Below, in pieces: positions 1-8,316 of a DNA stretch of 64,000 nucleotides. The first letter of the stretch is position 1. Every line of letters starts with the position of its first letter. The translations under genes and the position numbers were made by a program. The stretch comes from Bacteroidaceae bacterium (GTDB taxonomy: Bacteria > Bacteroidota > Bacteroidia > Bacteroidales > Bacteroidaceae): contig JAFZSA010000013.1 in the NCBI GenBank assembly GCA_017619585.1, positions 52,328 to 116,327 on the forward strand. Reading direction: 5' to 3'. The notes beneath the pieces were generated by a model that searched no databases, was not told the DNA's origin, and saw nothing but the letters and a program-made list of their open reading frames with translations.

Positions 1-1
1 A

Positions 2-247
2 GGAGTAACTGATAAAGGAAAAACTTATGATATTAACAAATCCTTTATTCAGAAGAAGTCAACCAAGAGTCCATACTGGGGTCCCGAAGGGGTTACTCTG
101 AAACTGAATGGTAAGGTGGTAAATCCTCACGAGTTAGCCAATATACCAGCTTCCGAACTGAAGAAGATGGAACAGAACGCGCACGAAAGGGAAATAAACC
201 TTATCACTACGCCTGTTCAGATTCCTGATAGCCTATTAGCAAAGTAA
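2..247 (+). CDS. C-terminal fragment of an unidentified protein
   Basis: An open frame enters from the left edge and ends with TAA at 245-247, giving 81 residues without a start. The tail is hydrophilic, contains a stretch reading NGKVVNPHELANIPASELKK, and shows no catalytic motif that I recognise. It is followed after about 30 bp by a hairpin terminator, which supports it as a real gene end. The family cannot be named from this fragment; some Bacteroidetes peptidase or TonB-related proteins carry similar short NGK..NP tails, but that is only a loose resemblance. Confidence 0.6.
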   Translation, partial: GVTDKGKTYDINKSFIQKKSTKSPYWGPEGVTLKLNGKVVNPHELANIPASELKKMEQNAHEREINLITTPVQIPDSLLAK

Positions 248-279
248 TCTTACATTTGGTTTATAATAATAAAGGAATG

Positions 280-316
280 AATCCACGAGAGGCACATCGC
301 TTTTCGTGGATTTATT
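280..316 (+). terminator. Hairpin terminator after the partial gene
   Basis: A perfect 9-bp stem (AATCCACGA with TCGTGGATT, 280-288 and 304-312) is followed by a T-rich run. It lies about 30 bp after the stop codon at 247. Confidence 0.7.
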
Positions 317-371
317 GTTTATTGGCAGAATAATATTCTATTTTAGCGGACTTTTATAAAAAAAGTGGAAT

Positions 372-408
372 GATTATCCATGATAATCAAAAATATTGAG
401 TAGCTTTG
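372..408 (+). promoter_or_regulatory. Operator-like palindrome and -7 box upstream of the polyferredoxin gene
   Basis: GATTATC-CAT-GATAATC (372-388) is a perfect 7-bp inverted repeat. Thirteen bases further is TAGCTTTG (401-408), which fits the Bacteroidetes -7 consensus TANNTTTG. No clear -33 TTTG is present at the usual distance; the palindrome occupies that space, so control by a repressor or activator is a reasonable inference. The leader to the ATG at 499 is about 85 nt and holds short TTCATAGTGCATAG repeats. Confidence 0.45.
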
Positions 409-498
409 CCCTTATAATAGTTCATAGTGCATAGTTCATAGTGCATAATTAAAGTCTGAGACCCATTTTTAACTCAATATTAACCAATTTCATACTTT

Positions 499-2067
499 AT
501 GCTTAGAAAAGTCCGAATAACCCTTGCCCTCATCTTCTGGATTCTTATCACGTGGCTGCTGGTTGACTTTACTGGTACGGCTCATGTGTATCTGGGATGG
601 ATGGCTAAGATTCAGTTTCTACCTGCCTTGATAGCCATGAACATTGGGGCCTTGCTCTTTATTGTGGCCCTGACGTTGCTGTTTGGCCGTATCTATTGCT
701 CCATCATCTGCCCCTTAGGTGTGATGCAGGATGTAATTGCATGGTTCCGTAAGAAAAGAAACAAGTACAGCTACTCTGAGGAGAAAGGCATCCTGCGTGC
801 CAGCATCTTGGCTATTACAGGTTTCCTGCTGACTACCAACCTGGCTTGGGTAGTAGGACTGATTGCTCCCTATAGTACATACGGAAAGATTGTGGGAACC
901 ATTTTCTCCCCACTCTATAAACTGGCCAACAATGGACTAGCCATGATTGCAGAGCACTATGACAGCTATGCCTTTTATGAGGTGGATGTGTGGCTGAAGA
1001 GCATTCCAGCTCTTGTAGCAGCCCTTGCTGCATGGATTATCATAGGCGTACTGGCATGGAGGGGTGGACGTACCTGGTGCAATACTATCTGTCCTGTAGG
1101 GACATTCTTAGGGATGCTGGCTAAGTATTCTCGTCTGAAGATTAACATAGACACCAATGCCTGCAATGGTTGCCGTAAGTGTGAACGTAACTGCAAGGCT
1201 TCCTGTATCAATGCCAAGACGCACGAGATAGATTACAGTCGTTGTGTTACATGTGGTGATTGTATAGAACAATGTGCTCAAAAGGCAATCAGCTTTAGAC
1301 CCTCCCCCGTCCCCTCCCTCTATGGAGGGGAGACCAATAAGGTCAATAAAAAAGAGTCCCTCCCCATAGAGGGGGAGGATAGGAGAGGGTCTGATCGTCG
1401 TACCTTCCTGACTGGTATGGCTTTATTGGCCGGGACATCTCTGCTGAAGGCTCAGGAGAAGACTACGGATGGCGGATTGGCTGAGATTGAGGATAAGAAG
1501 AAGCCTGAACGCGAGAAATTGATAACCCCTCCGGGTTCTATATCAGCCAGGAATTTGGCAGAACATTGTACCTCTTGCCAGCTGTGTATCAACAGCTGTC
1601 CTAATGATGTACTGCGCCCCAGCAACAGCCTGGACCGCTTTATGCAGCCTGAGGTAAGCTACGAACGTGGCTATTGCCGACCCGAATGTACCCGTTGCTC
1701 GGATGTTTGTCCTACTGGTGCTATCAAACCCATTACCATAGAGCAGAAAACAGCCATACAGGTGGGTCATGCCGTTTGGATAAAGGAGAACTGTCTGCCT
1801 GCCGTAGATGGTATCCCTTGTGGCAACTGTGCCCGTCATTGTCCTACTGGAGCTATTCAGATGGTTCCCCTGCAGTCGGGTGTTCATCAGGATGGTGGCC
1901 GTTGGCTGGATGCCGATAACCAGGAGATTCCTCGTGAACGGGTATTGCTGATTCCTGTGGTGAACGAGGAAAAGTGCATTGGTTGTGGTGCTTGCGAGAA
2001 TCTTTGTCCCTCGCGTCCCTTCAGCGCCATCTATGTTGAGGGACATGAGGTGCACCGTGAAATTTAG
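499..2067 (+). CDS. Membrane polyferredoxin (NapH/NapG-like 4Fe-4S protein)
   Basis: A 522-residue protein with hydrophobic segments in the first 200 residues, including the CSIICP and CNTICPVG motifs typical of NapH/CcoG-like membrane ferredoxins. From residue 222 there are several 4Fe-4S motifs: CNGCRKCERNC, CVTCGDCIEQC, CTSCQLCINSC, CTRCSDVCP, CGNCARHCP and CIGCGACENLCP. A Tat-like RRTFLTG stretch sits near residue 300, in the middle of the chain, so the protein looks like a fusion of a NapH-like membrane half with a NapG-like ferredoxin half. It probably passes electrons across or along the membrane, perhaps to the aldo/keto reductase encoded next, although the partner is inferred from position. 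Residues 267-298 are encoded by a palindromic repeat inserted in frame. Confidence 0.85.
   Translation: MLRKVRITLALIFWILITWLLVDFTGTAHVYLGWMAKIQFLPALIAMNIGALLFIVALTLLFGRIYCSIICPLGVMQDVIAWFRKKRNKYSYSEEKGILRASILAITGFLLTTNLAWVVGLIAPYSTYGKIVGTIFSPLYKLANNGLAMIAEHYDSYAFYEVDVWLKSIPALVAALAAWIIIGVLAWRGGRTWCNTICPVGTFLGMLAKYSRLKINIDTNACNGCRKCERNCKASCINAKTHEIDYSRCVTCGDCIEQCAQKAISFRPSPVPSLYGGETNKVNKKESLPIEGEDRRGSDRRTFLTGMALLAGTSLLKAQEKTTDGGLAEIEDKKKPEREKLITPPGSISARNLAEHCTSCQLCINSCPNDVLRPSNSLDRFMQPEVSYERGYCRPECTRCSDVCPTGAIKPITIEQKTAIQVGHAVWIKENCLPAVDGIPCGNCARHCPTGAIQMVPLQSGVHQDGGRWLDADNQEIPRERVLLIPVVNEEKCIGCGACENLCPSRPFSAIYVEGHEVHREI
1297..1392. repeat. In-frame palindromic repeat inside the polyferredoxin gene
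   Basis: Two imperfect inverted arms (AGACCCTCCCCC... and ...GAGAGGGTCT) enclose an A/T-rich centre. The unit is 96 bp, exactly 32 codons, so the frame is preserved. It belongs with the C-run/G-run palindromes in spacers at 2065-2178, 26101-26217 and 30141-30222. It splits the ferredoxin cluster region from the Tat-like segment. Confidence 0.8.
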
Positions 2068-2178
2068 ACCCCCTGTCCCCCTTTAGGGGAAATGGGGTTC
2101 AATTCAAAATTCAAAAGGCAATATTCAAATTTCAAAAAATTATAACCTAATTCCCCCTAAAGGGGGTCATGGGGTCTC
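2065..2178. repeat. Inverted CCCCCTTTAGGGG repeat in spacer
   Basis: The left arm near 2066-2098 and the right arm near 2152-2178 are inverted copies built round CCCCTAAAGGGG, separated by A/T-rich TTCAAAATTC repeats. The element fills the spacer between the polyferredoxin and aldo/keto reductase genes and touches the upstream stop codon. Confidence 0.75.
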
Positions 2179-2191
2179 AATTAGAGTAGTT

Positions 2192-3580
2192 ATGAAACAA
2201 TATAATAGACGAGGATTTCTGAAGGTTACGGGTACTATGGCTGCTACAGCGGCATTAGCCAGTTGTGGTGCCGGAGGTACTGAGAGTAATGGAAAGGTGG
2301 ACTATATGGGTCACCATACAGGTAAGGTTCCTACGGATAAGATGACCTACCGCGAGAATCCTAAGACTGGCGAGAAAGTGAGCCTCTTGGGTTACGGATG
2401 GATGCGTCTGCCGACTCAGAAGATAGAAAACGAAGACGTTATAGACCAGGAACAGGTCAATCGCCTTTGTAAATATGCCCTGGATCATGGCGTTAACTAC
2501 TTTGATACATCACCAGCCTATTGCAGGGGTAAGAGTGAGGAATCATTAGGTATAGCCCTGGAGAAGAGCGGATACCGTAGAGACCAGTACTATATAGCTA
2601 CCAAGCTTTCCAACTTCAGCCCCAGCCAGTATAGCCTGGAGGCTGGAAAGGAAATGTTCGAGAACAGCCTGAAGTACCTGAAGACGGATTATGTGGATTA
2701 TCTGCTCCTACATGCCATAGGAGGCGGAGGAATGCAGAACCTGCACCAGCGCTATCTGGATAACGGACTGTTGGATTGGCTGATGGAACAAAGAGAGGCA
2801 GGACGAATCAGAAACCTGGGCTTCTCCTTCCACGGAGATGTAGCCGTCTATGACTGGATGCTGGACCATCACGATGAATATGAATGGGACTTTGTGCAGA
2901 TTCAGGCCAACTATTGCGACTGGCACAATGATGAAGATAAGGGTCGTTCAGGAGAATATCTTTACAACCGACTGGCAGAACTGGAAATTCCTGCCGTCAT
3001 TATGGAGCCACTTTTAGGAGGTCGCCTAAGTAAAGTGCCCGATCATGTGGTAGCACATCTGAAACAACGTGATCCTGAGAGCAGCGTTGCCAGCTGGGCT
3101 TTCCGTTATATAGGCAGCAAGCCTAATGTTATGACCGTTCTGAGCGGCATGACCTATATGGAACACTTGGAGGATAATATACGCAGTTATTCGCCTCTGA
3201 AGGAACTCTCGCAGGAGGAACAGGAATGGTTGGAGGGTGAGACGGCAACACTTATCAACAGCTATCCTACCATAGACTGTAACGACTGCAAGTACTGTAT
3301 GCCTTGCCCTTATGGTCTTGATATCCCTGCCATATTCGTACATTATAACAAGTGTGTAAACAAGGGAAATGTACCTGAGAGTCAGCAGGCCAAGAACTAT
3401 CAGCAAGCCCGCAGAGCCTTCTTGGTAGGTTACGACAGAAGTGTTCCTAAATTAAGACAAGCTAACCATTGTATACAATGCCGTGCCTGTGTTTCGCATT
3501 GTCCTCAGCAGTTGGATATCCCCAGGCTGTTAGCTAACGTAGATGAGTTTGTAGAGAAGCTGAAACAAAACAAACTCTAA
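2192..3580 (+). CDS. Tat-associated aldo/keto reductase with C-terminal ferredoxin domain
   Basis: The 462-residue protein begins with a twin-arginine signal (NRRGFLKVTGT) followed by LASC, so it may be exported and possibly lipid-anchored. An aldo/keto reductase barrel follows: GYGWMRLPT, the DTSPAY segment with the catalytic Asp/Tyr region, and YVDYLLLHA. The last 110 residues carry two 4Fe-4S motifs, CNDCKYCMPCPYG and CIQCRACVSHCPQ. This reductase-plus-ferredoxin architecture is common in Bacteroidetes and anaerobic Firmicutes. The gene follows the polyferredoxin gene by 124 bp of repeat on the same strand, so the two are likely one redox unit. The substrate is unknown. Confidence 0.88.
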   Translation: MKQYNRRGFLKVTGTMAATAALASCGAGGTESNGKVDYMGHHTGKVPTDKMTYRENPKTGEKVSLLGYGWMRLPTQKIENEDVIDQEQVNRLCKYALDHGVNYFDTSPAYCRGKSEESLGIALEKSGYRRDQYYIATKLSNFSPSQYSLEAGKEMFENSLKYLKTDYVDYLLLHAIGGGGMQNLHQRYLDNGLLDWLMEQREAGRIRNLGFSFHGDVAVYDWMLDHHDEYEWDFVQIQANYCDWHNDEDKGRSGEYLYNRLAELEIPAVIMEPLLGGRLSKVPDHVVAHLKQRDPESSVASWAFRYIGSKPNVMTVLSGMTYMEHLEDNIRSYSPLKELSQEEQEWLEGETATLINSYPTIDCNDCKYCMPCPYGLDIPAIFVHYNKCVNKGNVPESQQAKNYQQARRAFLVGYDRSVPKLRQANHCIQCRACVSHCPQQLDIPRLLANVDEFVEKLKQNKL

Positions 3581-3596
3581 AATAGTTCATAGTTAT

Positions 3597-3740
3597 GTAC
3601 ACCGTAATGCTCCATCGCATTACGTAGTACCTTGCTGCCTACCGGCACCAATAACCCGCTCCGTGCATCATAGATGCCCTCCCGTATAGGGCACGGATGT
3701 ACATTCAGTACATCCTACGGCTAACCGCCGTACCCTATAC
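3597..3740. other. Highly structured multi-hairpin spacer with a perfect three-way junction
   Basis: The spacer has four potential helices in a row. CGTAATGC-TCCATC-GCATTACG (3603-3624) is a perfect 8-bp hairpin. GCATC/GATGC occurs at 3665-3677. The segment 3684-3740 folds with no unpaired junction bases except CAC: outer stem GTATAGGG/CCCTATAC, inner stems GGATGTAC/GTACATCC and TACGGC/GCCGTA. The right arm of the outer stem covers the stop codon (3735-3737) of the minus-strand antiporter gene. There is no U tract in either direction, so it does not look like a plain terminator. Confidence 0.7.
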
Positions 3741-5987
3741 GCCCATTCTTAGCATTGCCAGGTCGGCTTCCTCGCCTACTACCCAGATAAGTTCACCTGC
3801 CTGGAACTTACGTTGGGCTTGGGTGACCTGTAGGTTGCCCTTATCATCCTCTATGCCCACAACCATACAGTTATACTGCCTACGGAAGTCAATATCAACC
3901 AATGTCTTTCCGCATAGAGGACTTGAGTTGGAAATACCAACCTTTATAATGGTAAGCTTGTTCTGAAGGGTATTTGTCTCGTCAACCAGGAAGACAGAAT
4001 TCATCATCTTGGTTTGGAAAGCCCTTAATCCGTCCTCGTCAGAGACAATCTCTATGATATCACCCGGATAGATTCTGTTGTTGCCACCAGGGATGTTAAT
4101 ACGTTGGTCACCACGCCTTATGGCAGCAATATGGATATGTTCTGTCCTACCAAAGTTCAACTGCGATAACGTCTTACCACCCCATTTGGTATTCTGGGGT
4201 ATGGTAAAGCTGGAAATCTGCAGATCCCTACCCTTCAGCTTACGTCCGTATGAAGGCAATCTTGTATTCTCCTCCTTACTGCGCAGGTTCTTACGGAAGG
4301 TACGTTCTATACGTATGCTCAGTAGTTTTATGCGTCTGTTGTAGATAATACCTACCATCAGCAGAATACTTATCACAATATGCCAGAACCACCAGAGGGG
4401 CGACAGAAAATTCAGGATATAATAGATAACAGCACAACCAATACAGAACTTTATACCTATTATAATCCTTAATAGGAATCTATGGAACTTATTGAACTTA
4501 TGCAGATACTTTGCCTCGTCTGAATTATTCTTCCTTACCACAATAGGACGGACACAGGTCGAAACCAAAAGCAATGTTATAAGTCCGCATACAATATTTC
4601 CGTACCAATGTCCGCAAAGCTGACGTGACACAGGCAGAAGGCTGGCAAAACTGGCTCCTATGATAGCTGTACAAAGCGTCAGGTAAACAATAGTCTGAAT
4701 GAATACAGCACGCAGGAAACGCTTCCATGCATTACCCAGGGTAAACTTTCTTATTATCTCATTACGTCTGCGCCTAAGGGCACTAAACCTGTTATCAGCA
4801 ATATTCTTGGGAATAATGCGCTCTAACCTATTATAGAAGGGGTCAGAGAACTTAATAACATAAGGCGTAACAAAGGTGGTAATGATACTTACAGCTACCA
4901 CAACAGGATAAATGAACTTACTGGTTACACCCAAGGATTCGCCCAAAGCAGCAATAATAAAGGCAAACTCGCCTATCTGAACCAAGGAGAATCCACACTT
5001 GACGGAATCCTTCAGGTTATTACCTGCTATTAGGAAACTGAAGCTTCCGAATATCATCTGACCCAGGATAACGGCAAAGGTAATGGCTATGATAGGCATC
5101 CAGTATTCCATCAGTATATTGGGATCTACCAACATGCCCACACTCACAAAGAAGATGGCTCCGAAGAAATCCTTCAGCGAACTGATAGACTTGGTGATAT
5201 TTTCGCTCTCAGTAGTCTCTGCCATGATACTTCCCATCATGAAGGCACCAAAGGCAGGGCTGTATCCTACATTAGTAGCTATAACAGCCATCATAAAACA
5301 CAAGCCTACACTTACTACCAGCAGAGTTTCCGTATTGATGTATTTTTTGTATCTGCGTAATAAAAGAGGTATCAGGAATACACCTACCAGGAACCAAAGC
5401 AACAGGAAGAAACCCAGCTTCATCATGCTGTTCAACAGCTCTACTCCCTCAAACTTTCTGCTTACTGCCAGAGCACTGAGTATTACCATCAGTAAAATAC
5501 CCAGTATATCTTCCAGAATAAGCACAGAAAGCACATTAGAGGCAAAGCGCTGCATACGCAAGCCAAGGTCATCAAAAGCCTTATAGATGATGGTGGTGGA
5601 ACTCATGGCCAGCATACCTCCTAAGAAGAGTCGGTCCATATCACTCCATCCAAACAGCCATCCTACCTCGCTACCCACACTTATCATACAGGTCATGACA
5701 AGCAAGGCAGAGATGATAGGACGCAAGCCCATCTTTATGATACGTTTGAAGGAGAACTCCAATCCCAATGTAAACATCAGGAATATCACACCTATCTGAC
5801 TCCAATCCCCTATGCTTGAGCTATCCGTTATGGAAGGCGTATAAGGCATGTGGGGACCAGCCAGAAAACCTGCTACTATATAACCCAGCACCAAGGGCTG
5901 ACGTAACTTCTTGAAGATGATAGTTACGGCACCTGCAATGATAAGTATATAGGCAAGGTCTATGATCAGGTGTGGTAGTTCTTCCAT
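3735..5987 (-). CDS. Kef-type CPA2 monovalent cation:proton antiporter
   Basis: This 750-residue integral membrane protein has about a dozen hydrophobic segments over its first 400 residues, including conserved CPA2 stretches such as FMLGLEF-like FTLGLEFSF and SPAFGAFMMGSIMAE. A second hydrophobic cluster lies around 430-560. The C-terminus holds two TrkA-C (RCK-C) style domains, near residues 595-665 and 680-750. I see no TrkA-N Rossmann domain between them, so ligand gating would depend on the RCK-C domains only. The predicted role is K+ or Na+/H+ exchange in pH or osmotic homeostasis. The gene stands alone, transcribed away from a tandem-repeat spacer. Confidence 0.88.
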   Translation of the reverse strand: MEELPHLIIDLAYILIIAGAVTIIFKKLRQPLVLGYIVAGFLAGPHMPYTPSITDSSSIGDWSQIGVIFLMFTLGLEFSFKRIIKMGLRPIISALLVMTCMISVGSEVGWLFGWSDMDRLFLGGMLAMSSTTIIYKAFDDLGLRMQRFASNVLSVLILEDILGILLMVILSALAVSRKFEGVELLNSMMKLGFFLLLWFLVGVFLIPLLLRRYKKYINTETLLVVSVGLCFMMAVIATNVGYSPAFGAFMMGSIMAETTESENITKSISSLKDFFGAIFFVSVGMLVDPNILMEYWMPIIAITFAVILGQMIFGSFSFLIAGNNLKDSVKCGFSLVQIGEFAFIIAALGESLGVTSKFIYPVVVAVSIITTFVTPYVIKFSDPFYNRLERIIPKNIADNRFSALRRRRNEIIRKFTLGNAWKRFLRAVFIQTIVYLTLCTAIIGASFASLLPVSRQLCGHWYGNIVCGLITLLLVSTCVRPIVVRKNNSDEAKYLHKFNKFHRFLLRIIIGIKFCIGCAVIYYILNFLSPLWWFWHIVISILLMVGIIYNRRIKLLSIRIERTFRKNLRSKEENTRLPSYGRKLKGRDLQISSFTIPQNTKWGGKTLSQLNFGRTEHIHIAAIRRGDQRINIPGGNNRIYPGDIIEIVSDEDGLRAFQTKMMNSVFLVDETNTLQNKLTIIKVGISNSSPLCGKTLVDIDFRRQYNCMVVGIEDDKGNLQVTQAQRKFQAGELIWVVGEEADLAMLRMGV

Positions 5988-6020
5988 TAATTCATAATTC
6001 TTAATTCATAATTCATAATT

Positions 6021-6212
6021 ACGCTAACTGCTAACCCTTAACCGCTAATCATAATTCATAATTACGCTAACTGCTAACCCTTAACCGCTAATCATAATTC
6101 ATAATTACGCTAACCGCTAACCCTTAACCGCTAATCATAATTCATAATTACGCTAACCGCTAACCCTTAACCGCTAATCATAATTCATAATTACGCTAAC
6201 CGCTAATCATAA
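6021..6212. repeat. 43-bp tandem repeat, 4.5 copies
   Basis: Units start at 6021, 6064, 6107, 6150 and 6193. Each reads ACGCTAACYGCTAACCCTTA followed by ACCGCTAATCATAATTCATAATT. Copies 1-2 differ from 3-4 by a single T/C. The fifth copy lacks an internal CTAACCCTTA stretch and runs into the nadA stop codon (6207-6209). No unique spacers separate the units. Confidence 0.95.
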
Positions 6213-7199
6213 ACCTAACTTCTCTGAAATCTCTAACATCTTATTGATGGACTTTATAGCTTTGCCGGCTACTTCCTTATCCACCTCTACAGTAGGCCAT
6301 TCATACTTCAGGCAGTTGTAGAGTTTCTGCATGGTGATAAGCTTCATGTAGTTACACTCGTTGCAGGCACAGGTACTGTCGTCTGGTGGAGCAGGAATGA
6401 AGGTTTTCTGTGGACAAGCCTTCTGCATCTCGTGCAGAATACCACTCTCTGTTGCCACAATAAACTCTGTAGCCTCATCATTGATGCTGAACTTCAACAG
6501 GGCTGCTGTACTGCCTACCTTATCGGCAACCTTAACAACAGCACCCTTGCATTCAGGATGCACCAATACCTTAGCCTTGGGATGCTCAGCCTTCAACTTC
6601 AGTATCTTCTCTAAGGAGAACTTGGCATGAACATGGCAGCATCCATTCCACAATACCATATTACGGCCCGTTATACTGTTGATGTAATTACCCAGGTTCT
6701 CATCAGGACCAAAGATAATCTTCTCGTCCTTTGGAAAACTCTCTACTATCTGCTTGGCATTACTGCTGGTAACAACAACATCCGTTACTGCCTTTGTGGC
6801 AGCTGTAGTATTCACATAACTGATAACGGTATGACCGGGATGAGCCTTTACAAAGGCAGAAAACTCATCTGCAGGACAACTCTCGGCCAGTGAACAGGTA
6901 GCATTCAGATCAGGCACCAGTACCACCTTGTCGGGACATAGAATCTTGTTAGTCTCACCCATAAAGTGAACACCACACATTACTATGATTTCAGCATCCG
7001 TCTTGGCTGCCTTCTGGGCAAGGGCAAGGCTGTCGCCAATAAAATCTGCTATATCCTGAATTTCCCCGTCTGTGTAATAGTGTGCCATAATAACGGCATT
7101 CTTCTCTTTACACATACGCTTTATCTCGGCCTTAATATCAACTCCTTCTGGGATTGGTTCATTTATGTAGCCCAGTTCTTTCCACTTTTTATCAACCAT
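6207..7199 (-). CDS. nadA: Quinolinate synthase
   Basis: NadA condenses iminoaspartate with dihydroxyacetone phosphate to quinolinate in NAD biosynthesis, using a [4Fe-4S] cluster. The 330-residue protein has the expected motifs: MAHYYTDGEIQDIADFIGDS, VMCGVHFMGETNKIL with the first cluster Cys, NGCCHVHAKF with the second, and CACNECNYMKL with the third. Length matches the family. NadB is not adjacent. The stop codon lies in the last copy of the 43-bp tandem repeat, and the start faces the candidate origin region. Confidence 0.96.
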   Translation of the reverse strand: MVDKKWKELGYINEPIPEGVDIKAEIKRMCKEKNAVIMAHYYTDGEIQDIADFIGDSLALAQKAAKTDAEIIVMCGVHFMGETNKILCPDKVVLVPDLNATCSLAESCPADEFSAFVKAHPGHTVISYVNTTAATKAVTDVVVTSSNAKQIVESFPKDEKIIFGPDENLGNYINSITGRNMVLWNGCCHVHAKFSLEKILKLKAEHPKAKVLVHPECKGAVVKVADKVGSTAALLKFSINDEATEFIVATESGILHEMQKACPQKTFIPAPPDDSTCACNECNYMKLITMQKLYNCLKYEWPTVEVDKEVAGKAIKSINKMLEISEKLGL

Positions 7200-7655
7200 A
7201 TATTATTATATTTTTTTTTCCTCTTTTAATAAAGAATAGTAATTATGATAATGATGGGGTGTTGATAATGTTAATAACTGAGGATAATATTCTGCATAAA
7301 TATACAATTCACATTATCTCTTTATTATCAACAGGGTTTTCAACATTCATCAGCTATTCTTATTTACTATTTAACTTCCTCTATTACTTTCTTTTATAAC
7401 TTATGCTTCAACTTCTTGGGATAAAGTTTTCAACATCTGTTTATAACTTGCAAATATAAAAATTTTCTCTCATATATTGGTTTAATAACTCAAGAAAAAT
7501 ATGTTGAAACGCCCTTAATATCCTTATGTGGTTTTGTTGATAACTATTTATGGCTGGGTTTTGCACACTTTTTTGTTAATAATTATGGATATTTCCACAG
7601 GCTTTTATCAGAGTTATCAACATATTTTGTTAATTTTGTGGAAAACTTTAATTCA
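7200..7655. other. Candidate chromosomal replication origin (oriC)
   Basis: This 450-bp AT-rich spacer separates two divergent genes and contains a cluster of DnaA-box-like 9-mers. TTATCAACA occurs exactly at 7325-7333 and 7614-7622, and its reverse complement at 7260-7268 and 7535-7543. Related forms are TTTTCAACA at 7337-7345 and 7427-7435, ATTTCCACA at 7591-7599, and TTTTCCACA in reverse at 7637-7645. The consensus box is TTATNCACA. T-runs and TTAATAAC stretches could serve as an unwinding region. dnaA is not in this window, which is common in Bacteroidetes, so the call rests on box density alone. Confidence 0.6.
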
Positions 7656-7656
7656 A

Positions 7657-7754
7657 TTCATAATTCATAGTTCATAATTCATAGTTCATAATTCATAGTT
7701 CATAATTCATAGTTCATAATTCATAGTTCATAATTCATAGTTCATAATTCATAG
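7657..7754. repeat. 14-bp tandem repeat, seven perfect copies
   Basis: TTCATAATTCATAG is repeated seven times without a mismatch and ends 13 bp before the ATG of the RNA methyltransferase gene, so it occupies that gene's promoter and leader region. Related TTCATAATTCAT runs occur at 5988-6190, 11569-11600 and 28880-28900. Confidence 0.95.
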
Positions 7755-7767
7755 TTGGAGAATATAT

Positions 7768-8316
7768 ATGAGGAAACTGAAGGTAACGGAAATGGGCAGG
7801 AAGAGTGTTGAGGAGTTTAAGGACTCTAACAAGCTTCCGTTGGTAGTTGTTTTGGATCATGTAAGAAGTCTGTACAATGTAGGAAGTGTATTTCGTACAA
7901 GTGATGCCTTCCTGGTACAGGGTATCTGTCTGTGTGGTATTACTGCCCAGCCTCCTCATCCCGAAATACACAAGACAGCTCTGGGAGCTGAGGATAGTGT
8001 AGAATGGAAGTACTTTCAGCAGACACAGGATGCTGTAGAATGGTTGAAAACTATGGGTTATACCGTCTTGGCTATTGAACAATGCGAGGGCAGTACCATG
8101 CTGCAGAACATGCAGTTTGACAAGAATAAGAAGTATGCTGTGGTACTTGGTAACGAGGTGAAAGGTGTTCAACAGGAGGTTGTTGATATGTGCGACGGAT
8201 GCATAGAGATTCCTCAGTTCGGAACCAAGCACAGTATGAACGTAAGTGTTACGGCTGGTATTATAATATGGTCTATAGCTGACCAGTTTCTACTAAAAGG
8301 ACAACCCGCTCAATAA
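7768..8316 (+). CDS. TrmH/SpoU-family RNA 2'-O-methyltransferase
   Basis: This 182-residue SPOUT-class methyltransferase carries the three family motifs: VVLDHVRSLYNVGSVFRTSD, VVLGNEVKGV and IPQFGTKHSMNVSVTAG, which form the knotted S-adenosylmethionine site. There is no N-terminal substrate-binding domain, so it may act on tRNA (TrmH-like) or rRNA. The start is set by TTGGAG seven bases upstream. The last 44 bp overlap the tail of the convergent DUF4294 gene. Confidence 0.92.
   Translation: MRKLKVTEMGRKSVEEFKDSNKLPLVVVLDHVRSLYNVGSVFRTSDAFLVQGICLCGITAQPPHPEIHKTALGAEDSVEWKYFQQTQDAVEWLKTMGYTVLAIEQCEGSTMLQNMQFDKNKKYAVVLGNEVKGVQQEVVDMCDGCIEIPQFGTKHSMNVSVTAGIIIWSIADQFLLKGQPAQ

Noticed and set aside
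1393..1450. Start of a separate Tat-exported protein at the RRTFLTG motif
   Set aside because: No start codon or ribosome site at this point and the frame is continuous with the membrane half; treated as a fusion.
3684..3740. tRNA or tRNA-like gene
   Set aside because: It is only 57 nt with three helices and lacks anticodon and T-loop sequences.
6021..6212. CRISPR array
   Set aside because: The 43-bp units are contiguous with no unique spacers and no cas genes occur in the window.
7657..7754. CRISPR or iteron array
   Set aside because: Perfect 14-bp simple tandem repeat of the same kind as other spacer fillers; no spacers.
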